NCBI RefSeq assembly: GCF_014356525.2
Contig: NC_052511.1
Coordinates: 29,752,437 to 29,816,436 of the forward strand
Source: Nilaparvata lugens
Taxonomy: Eukaryota; Arthropoda; Insecta; Hemiptera; Delphacidae
DNA: 64,000 bases
Reading direction: 5' to 3'
This document shows, piece by piece, positions 57,491 to 64,000 of the stretch. Each line of letters starts with the position of its first letter. Position 1 is the stretch's first letter. The notes under the pieces are model-generated. The model had not been told where the DNA came from. It saw only the letters and a program-made list of their open reading frames with translations, and searched no databases. A program made the translations under genes and the position numbers.

Positions 57491-58681
57491 TCATTCGCTA
57501 TCATCTAATGGCAAAGGTGCAACACTAGCAATAGAACGTTTGAAAACACCAGAATCAGTTAGAACCTGGATGACTCTAACCTTGTCATCGGAGCCAGGGA
57601 AAACCTCTGTAATACGTCCAAGCTTCCAGAGTGTTGGTGGTGTCCCAGGATCCTTCAATAGCACAAGAGTGCCAACTTGAAGATTGGGTGATGAAGAAGA
57701 CCATTTATGTCTTTTCTGAAGAGTAACTAAATATTCTTCAGACCATTGTTGCCAAAATTCCTTTGTGACTTCAGCAAGTCTATTCCAACGTGCAAGAAAA
57801 TTCACATGTTTGAATTTCTGCTTATGAGAAGGCAAAGCATTGAGTGGGCGCGCAATGAGAAAATGCCCAGGTGACAAAAATTGAAGATCAAGAGGGTCCT
57901 CAGACAATGGAACAATAGGTGAAGAATTCAAAATAGCTTCAACTTGTGCAGAAAGAGTACACATTTCTTCAAAATTCCAAATATGTTTGAAAGCAATAAT
58001 TTTATATATACTCTTGAAATTTCTTATTCCTCTCTCCCACAGACCACCATGATGAGGAGCTCTTGGGGGAATGAAATTCCATTGAATGTGCAAAGATGCA
58101 GCTGAATTTTGAAGTATTTGTTGATTGCTAGGCAAGTTGAGGAAGTCACCTAACTCTTTGAGATCATTATTTGCACCCACAAAAGTGGTAGCATTGTCTG
58201 AATATATATTCCTTGGAATACCTCGTCTTGAGATGAAACGGGTGAGAGCAGCCAGAAAGACTGAAGTGGACAGCTCTGATACTACTTCTATATGTACAGC
58301 ACGAGTTATCATGCAAATGAAAAATGCAAAATAGGCTTTACCAAATGTCCGTGACTTTGGACCACCAATACGGAGACTAAAAGGTCCAGCATAGTCTAGA
58401 CCAACATTCATGAATGGAAAATCAATATTTACACGCACAGAGGGCAATTGACCCATCAATTGTGCAGCTTGAGTATGAGTGAAACGAAAACACTTGATAC
58501 ACTTTCGCAGAACATTCTTAACAGTACGCCTTGTTGATGGTATCCAGAACCGTTGTCTGATTGCAGCCATGGTTGCTTGCACACCAGCATGACACAATTT
58601 GTTATGATGATAAAAAATCAGTGCCTTGGTGAATTTGCCTTGGTGAAATCTGATGCTTGAAATCAAAATCAATATTAGCAT
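57491..58681 (-). CDS. BEL Pol: integrase and C-terminal domain
   Basis: The frame begins in the zinc-binding domain (YHHNKLCHAG, then CIKCF, an HHCC finger). The core follows with the DDE residues in GLDYAGPF, YSDNATTF and GLWERGIR, all present. A C-terminal region (SPGHFLIARPL, FWQQWSEEYLVTLQ, VLLKDPGTPP, LGRITEVFPG) corresponds to DUF5641 of BEL/Pao elements. The enzyme joins the DNA copy to the host genome. The N-terminal join to the previous part is lost by a 14-bp duplication (58,622-58,647), so no full polyprotein is made. Confidence 0.9.
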   Translation of the reverse strand: MLILILISSIRFHQGKFTKALIFYHHNKLCHAGVQATMAAIRQRFWIPSTRRTVKNVLRKCIKCFRFTHTQAAQLMGQLPSVRVNIDFPFMNVGLDYAGPFSLRIGGPKSRTFGKAYFAFFICMITRAVHIEVVSELSTSVFLAALTRFISRRGIPRNIYSDNATTFVGANNDLKELGDFLNLPSNQQILQNSAASLHIQWNFIPPRAPHHGGLWERGIRNFKSIYKIIAFKHIWNFEEMCTLSAQVEAILNSSPIVPLSEDPLDLQFLSPGHFLIARPLNALPSHKQKFKHVNFLARWNRLAEVTKEFWQQWSEEYLVTLQKRHKWSSSSPNLQVGTLVLLKDPGTPPTLWKLGRITEVFPGSDDKVRVIQVLTDSGVFKRSIASVAPLPLDDSE

Positions 58682-59532
58682 TAGCTAAACGTCCTCCTAC
58701 TCTTATGAGGCCATCAGAGTGAATGAACAAAGACAAAGAATGAAACTTACTGGAGGCATTCAACTCATCATTTGCACGTAAAATTTCCAACTCCTTGTGG
58801 AATGCTTCAGCTTGAATGGCCTTCAATAGATGAATTTCAGCATCTTCAATTTCATCAACTGAAAGGGCGTCAGTACGGCGATCAGCAACTTTCTGACGAA
58901 TGTTATGTAAAAAACGTAGAACATAAGCAGTGACACGAATAATTTTAAAACTATTGGAAACACGTTCAGAAATAATGGATAAAGGTGAAACAACTGCAGT
59001 ATTTACAAGAACTGTATTGGGAGCTAGAATAGCTACATGAGAAGAGAATGACCTCCAACTATCAGTTGGATCAGCCAACCATGGGGGACCATGCCACCAG
59101 AGTTTGTTGTTTGCTAATTCACTAGGAATCATGCCACGAGAAATTAAATCAGCTGGATTGTGAGATGATTTCACATAGTTCCAGACATACTGTGAGGTAG
59201 ATTCTTGGATTTCACCTACTCTCAATGAAACAAAAATTGACTTTCTGTCAGGAGGAGACTGCAACCACTTGCAGACAATTTGAGAATCTGACCAGAGAAA
59301 AACACCTGAAATAGTCAAATCAAGAGAATTCAAAGCACTTACAACTTTGTTAATGAGTCGTGATAATACTAAGGCACCACAAAGTTCCAAATTTGGAATG
59401 GAGACAGGCTTGAGAGGTGCAACACGTGATTTTCCACAAAGAAGATGAGTTTGAACAACATTATTTTGGATGGTGCGTACATACACACAAGCTCCATAAG
59501 CAGTAGCGCTAGAATCAGAAAAACCATGAAGT
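58602..59532 (-). pseudogene. BEL Pol: RNase H-like region
   Basis: From just after the RT deletion the sequence reads FSDSSATAYGACVYVRT, then KSRVAPLKPVSIPNLELCGAL, FLWSDSQIVCKWL and WNYVKSSHNPADLISRG, matching the RNase H-like and connection region of BEL polymerases. It ends at the frameshift before the integrase zinc finger. The acidic residues in SDS and SDSQ fit an RNase H fold. There is no start codon of its own; the frame depends on the upstream polyprotein. Confidence 0.8.
58622..58647 (-). repeat. 14-bp offset micro-duplication in integrase
   Basis: TGCCTTGGTGAA occurs at 58,622-58,633 and again at 58,636-58,647. The 14-bp offset changes the reading frame between the RNase H-like region and the integrase. 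Confidence 0.8.
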
Positions 59533-61257
59533 TCAACTATGGAACATAGTTATGTCCACGATGAAAGCAAATGGTCGCATACGAAATCGTAGGACAATGT
59601 CAAAAAGGTCTGACTGAACAACAGGACCCTTGAAGATAACATCATTGAGAGAAATTCCGGTTGATGTTTTGGCGCTAGCATCAAACACAACTCTTGTTTT
59701 GGTTGTAGTGGAGTCGGGCTTGAAGACAGTGTGATGTGGAATATAATAGACTTGTTCCTCAGGGGCTGGTGGCGGTACAGGGTGCATGTGACCTAAATCT
59801 TCATATTCCTGCATAAATTCAACATATTGAGGTTTGAGCTCAGGTTCTTTAAGAAATCTTTTTTCCAATGAATGGAAACGTTTCATAGCTTGAGTCCTTG
59901 AATGACCAAGGGTGGCAAATGAATCCTTGCGAGGTAAGGACACTTGGAAACGACCATCTTCATGCCTGATGGTATTTTCTTTGTAGTGTGCTTCAACCCT
60001 AGCACACTCAGGAGAGACAGGAATAACTGAAGAGACTTCTTCCAGCTTCCAGAAGGTTTCCAACTGATTGGAGACTTCAGCTGTGGAGACAAAATTGGTA
60101 ACAAATTGATTAGATGATTTTTTGAGTGACACTGATTTAGGTAATTGACAAGAGCCAAAAACAATCCAGCCAAGTTTTGTATTTTGTAGGATTGGAACAT
60201 CAGGTGACACAATAATTTGATTGCCAGTCATGATTGCGGCATAAACGTCAATACCCAATAGGATATCAATTTTCTTAGATTTATGAAAATTTGGATCTGC
60301 AAGTCGAATATTGCTTGGAATCTTGTAATAGTTAAGATCAATTGTGACACGAGGAATACATGAGGCAAATTTCTCAACAACAATACATTCTTGTTGCGTT
60401 GACCAAGTATGATCAGATGATTTTATTAATACTGAGTGAACAACTGTAGATTTGGCTTGCATACTGGACACTCCATTAATCAGATTAGTTACATGACGAG
60501 AAGGAAGAGCTAATCTATCAGCCAACTCTTGAGTGATGAGTGAACAATCACTTCCTGTGTCCATTAAAGCATTACATGCAATTAATTCACCATTTGAACT
60601 AACAACCAGAACCTCTGCGGTAGGTAATATTTGAACTGATGACTTATTATTAGAAATGATGGATGAAGCAGCATGTGAAACAACTGTTGTTTCTGAATTA
60701 TCAGATTGTGAACTAACTGAATTTGATGCTGAAGATGAATGGGCACTAGAAACGGTGCACTCATTCTGAGACTGAATCACATTAGAAACAACATTCTTAC
60801 CTCCTGAATTGCTAGTAAAGGAATCATGTAGAACAGTGTGATGTCGCTTATCACATTTTTGGCATCTCTTTGAAGAGCAGTTGTGATTGTCAGTGTAAGG
60901 ATTAAGGCAATTGAAACACAACCCTTTCCTTTTGATTGCATCATAACATTGATTGATGGGAATCTTTGAAAAATTGACACATTTGAAAATCCCATGAGAT
61001 CGATCATTGCAAAATTGACAGGATACTGATGGCTGAAAATTATTCAGAGTATTATTTTGAGCAAAAGGACGAGTATTTTGCCTAACATTGGGTGCATTTG
61101 AAGTAACTTGAGTAAAAACCTTTTGATTAGTTGGTGGATTTGAGGGGCTATGAGATGAAATAGCATCCATTACCTTACATTGATTTTCAAGAAATTCCCA
61201 CAGTTTATCCATAGTAGGGATTTCATTTATTTCAATGCATTTTTCCCATTCGCGCAA
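59533..61257 (-). pseudogene. BEL Pol: zinc knuckles, protease, truncated RT
   Basis: CQFCNDRSHGIFKC and CFNCLNPYTDNHNC then CQKCDKRHHTVLH are zinc knuckles. ALMDTGSDCSLIT is an aspartic protease active site with DTGS, followed by LLGIDVYAAI. The RT begins with VVFDASAKTSTGISLNDV and RFRMRPFAFIVDITMF, which reaches the first catalytic region, and then ends in a stop after two codons. The YVDD motif and about 250-300 residues are absent. The frame also starts in a different phase from gag, near 61,255. Confidence 0.85.
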
Positions 61258-62174
61258 GATATGTCAAGTTGAGAAGTGATTTTTTGCATGTAAAGTAAAT
61301 CTTTAATTTGAACATCCAATTTGAGCGCTTCTAAAGCATTAATGTGACATTTACAGTGATCAATGAAAGCTCTAAGAGATTTGGAACAATTTTTCTTGAG
61401 TGCTGGGGGTGATTCAATACCTTGAATGTGGGTACTTGCAATTAATCTGGGGTTATTGTACCTCTGTGTAAGCAGATTCCATGCAAGCTCAAAGTTTCCA
61501 TTCCCTGGAGGAATATTCTGAATGCGTGCAAGGGCTTCACCACTGAGAGCTTTGCGCAAATAATACAGCTTTGTAGCTGGAGCCAAAGTTTGGTTTTCAA
61601 TAACCATATTGGAAAAGGTATCACGAAATTCAAGCCATGAATCAAAGGAACCTGAAAATTCTGGTAACGGTACCATTGGTAATTGTAGACCTTGATAAAT
61701 AGGCATAGTGGGTTGCAAAGGCTGAGAATTGACATTATTAGCAGTCACTGAAGCAGATGGCGATTGATTTGTGTTGATTACACTATTATGATCTACAGAC
61801 CCCGGTGATTTGGGAACTGGAGAGGAGTTTGGTGACTGATGTTCCATTGCCGGTGCTTGAAATGTAGCAACTTGCTGCTGTGAATCATAATTTTTCAAAA
61901 TTGTATTCACATTAGCAATTAATATTAAAAATTTTTCTGTGACAATTTGATGTTCATTGTCATCAATGTCATCTGAATCAAATTCCAGGCTTATCTCTTC
62001 ATAACGCTGCTCAAAGTTGAGCAATTTAGTTTTGACTGCTAGTAGTTTTTGAAAATCATTTTCAGCATTGATTTTAAAATTGAAATACTCAGTATAAAGC
62101 CAAGATAGATTTTTAATGATGCCACTTCTCACAGTGAGAAGGCTGTTTCGTTTGCCTTTAGGAGGCCAAAACAA
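61227..62174 (-). pseudogene. BEL Gag, 5' truncated
   Basis: About 300 residues of Gag with the BEL-type DUF1759-like region: PEFSGSFDSWLEFRDTF, LYYLRKALSGEALARI, AWNLLTQRYNNPRLIA. The N-terminal third is coiled and charged. No ATG is available at the start: the frame runs back into the LTR to a stop, because the natural start has been removed by the deletion at 62,165/62,166. The C-terminus ends at a frameshift before the zinc knuckles. Gag forms the particle that packages element RNA. Confidence 0.85.
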
Positions 62175-63661
62175 TAGGTAATGCGAATAATTGCAAAATC
62201 AAGTAGTGAATAATTGTTATTTTTATTGTTGAATTAATTGTGATGTAAGTTTCAAAATACATAAGTTGAATGTGATGCCAATTGTAAAGACTTTCAAATT
62301 GTAAAGAAACAAATTGTAAAGAAACAAGATTCAAAAAAATAAAATGATTTTGTATTCAAAATTTTGAATATTATTCAATGTCCTGAAATGACAAACTCTT
62401 TGATTGCCTTTGTAGGCACAGCTCATAAGTAAGATAAATCTATATAAGTAAATGAACAATAACAGTATGAATGATAATGAATGAATGAAAATAGATAGAT
62501 GAATGAAAAAGAATGGATGATATTACAAATTTATGATGAATATACAATTACTCAACCTGAGTATCTTGAGGATGTCGAAAGCTGTCAAAGATTGTAGGCA
62601 TTTGTAAGAAATGCTCCGGCAATGGAAATCATCATCACCATACCGGCCAGAGAGTGGGAGGGTATACGTAACCCCAAAGTGGAATGCTAAATTGCACAGT
62701 CGACCAAGTGAGTGGGAGGGTATATGGAACCCCAAAGTGGATGCAATTTCGACTGTCAATAGAGACTGCAGACCTTTATCGGTAGATTCGATTGTAGGTA
62801 GAATTGTAGAACAGATTCGGTAGCAGATTGATTCGAGAGATGTAGAGAGATTGATTGAGTTTCCCAAAATCCAAACTGTGGACAGAGGAAAAGAAAATAC
62901 CCTACGGTAAGAAAATATGTTGACTGTAGCAACAGCGCTCTGAACTACACAGAGTTCAGAGTACAAAGAGTTTGAAAACAAGAATATGAAATAAAGATTT
63001 GTAGAAACATCAAGCAATCTTGATGATCTTGGAATTTTGCAGAAATGCAATGGAATCAAAATGCTAAATTGACATTTTTTAAAAAAGATTGAAATAGATG
63101 AACAATGTAAAATTGGAAAGAGCTTTAAACTAAATTCTAAAAATTGAATTCAGAAAAGCGTGTTCAAATGGAAAGTGAGGTTACACCTACCAGAAGTTTG
63201 AGATTCAAACACAATCCGTGAAGACATACAAGTTGTTTGATTGAATTAGGCCAATATTTATCGCAAATATGCCAATGAAACATGAAAGTACTGAATATTC
63301 AGCTGGAATAAATTCAAATTCGAAAATTGAAAACAAGAGCTGGCCAATTCCCACATTCCGGAATCGAGTTGAAACAAAGAAGCAGCACACCAGCGCCACA
63401 CAAGCCGAGAGGAGCAAAACCTACCTACAACGATTTCCGCAAGTGAGAAATGCAAGAATAAAGATACAAAACACAAATATTATTCAAAAGCAAGTGAAAA
63501 AGGACAAATTTGAAATTAATCAAATAATACTAGACAACAAATTGAAATTATTACAAAGATACAAATATTGAAAACAATGCAGACTAAATCTGCCAAACGT
63601 TGGCTATACTGGCAAAGTGCTAAGTTCAAAAATCAAGGATGATGCAAATTGAGTTTTAACA
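62166..63661 (-). repeat. BEL 5' LTR, inner end deleted
   Basis: 1,496 bp that match 55,918-57,414. The counterpart of 55,822-55,917 is missing, and gag coding sequence follows directly. Differences to the 3' LTR include a 15-bp extra repeat near 62,300, an 18-bp shorter GAATGAAAATAGATAAAT repeat near 62,490 and about eight single-base changes. Confidence 0.85.
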
Positions 63662-64000
63662 AAGGCTACTCAATCCACCCCTTGTGTGAATTCCGCACAA
63701 TGCTTACTGGCTTGTTTACTCTGTGACTTCTGTCTCCTTTGTTTCTATCTTCCCTCATCATACTGTACTGTACAATTAATACTACCAGCTACACATATTT
63801 ACAGTTAGGTTTTTCAGTATAGTGCATCCTTCACACAATAAGGCTACTCAATCCACCCCTTGTGTGAATTCCGCACAATGCTTACTGGCTTGTTTACTCT
63901 GTGACTTCTGTCTCCTTTGTTTCTATCTTTCCTCATCATACTGTACTGTACAATTAATACTACCAGCTACCCATATTTACAGTTGGGTTTTTCAGTATAG
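63662..64000. repeat. 178-bp tandem repeat, right of BEL element
   Basis: Units start AAGGCTACTCAATCCACC at 63,662 and 63,840, period 178 bp, and the second runs off the window. The first five bases AAGGC are the right target duplication. The unit is non-coding, with CATACTGTACTGTACAAT in the middle. Confidence 0.9.

Larger units (their letters stand above)
55822..63661 (-). mobile_element. BEL/Pao LTR retrotransposon, full-length but defective
   Basis: 7,840 bp, minus strand, with AAGGC on both sides (55,817-55,821 and 63,662-63,666). Order from the right: 5' LTR, Gag, zinc knuckles, protease, start of reverse transcriptase, RNase H-like region, integrase, 3' LTR. The LTRs differ by only about eight substitutions and a few short indels over about 1.49 kb, so the insertion is young. 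Four lesions are seen: loss of the 5' LTR inner end with the primer site and gag start (junction 62,165/62,166), a frameshift near 61,255, loss of most of the RT (junction about 59,530), and a 14-bp duplication at 58,622-58,647. Confidence 0.9.

Overview
This window looks like nuclear DNA from an insect, probably a sap-sucking hemipteran such as a planthopper. That is inferred from the AT-rich composition, the frequent short motif TAGGCCTA, intron-like splice signals, and the mix of insect retroelements. No tRNA, rRNA, CRISPR or operon-like structure was seen. Most of the window consists of mobile elements in different states of decay, many nested in each other. Only one locus looks like a host gene.

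Layout. 1-11,000: a 720-bp repeat with short inverted ends; two direct copies (870-1822 and 4042-5170) of a block made of a MITE plus an RTE-like LINE fragment; a 163-bp TTAA-flanked MITE present in one copy and absent from the other; a worn Ty3/gypsy integrase piece (minus strand); several MITEs with long arms; and a decayed LINE (6842-9890). 11,300-28,500: a C2H2 zinc-finger locus on the plus strand. It has a possible first coding exon at 11,346-11,407, a main exon from 21,134, and a possible extra 3' exon at 28,319-28,453. The intron between the first two holds a Helitron-like element, a LINE fragment, and a nearly intact two-ORF LINE on the minus strand (15,310-19,729) that sits inside an older inverted-repeat element. 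24,450-25,690 is another minus-strand LINE fragment. 28,500-34,000 is mostly non-coding, with a MITE and a striking cluster of perfect palindromes.

34,438-38,941 is a 4.5-kb minus-strand LINE. Its first ORF combines a FLYWCH-like zinc finger, a coiled coil and an SGNH/GDSL esterase-like domain, followed by endonuclease and reverse transcriptase remains. 38,941-50,827 holds more LINE fragments, tandem duplications, MITEs and a second, inverted copy of the Helitron-like element. 51,168-52,303 may be an orphan LTR. 52,304-55,700 is AT-rich with nothing recognised.

55,822-63,661 is a full-length, young BEL/Pao LTR retrotransposon on the minus strand with a 5-bp target duplication AAGGC. It landed in a 178-bp tandem repeat. 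Its LTRs are nearly identical, yet it is clearly defective: the 5' LTR/primer site/gag start is deleted, most of the reverse transcriptase is deleted, and there are two frameshifts. The retroelement genes encode their own copying machinery (capsid-like Gag, protease, reverse transcriptase, RNase H and integrase, or endonuclease plus reverse transcriptase in the LINEs). The zinc-finger gene would encode a nuclear DNA-binding protein.
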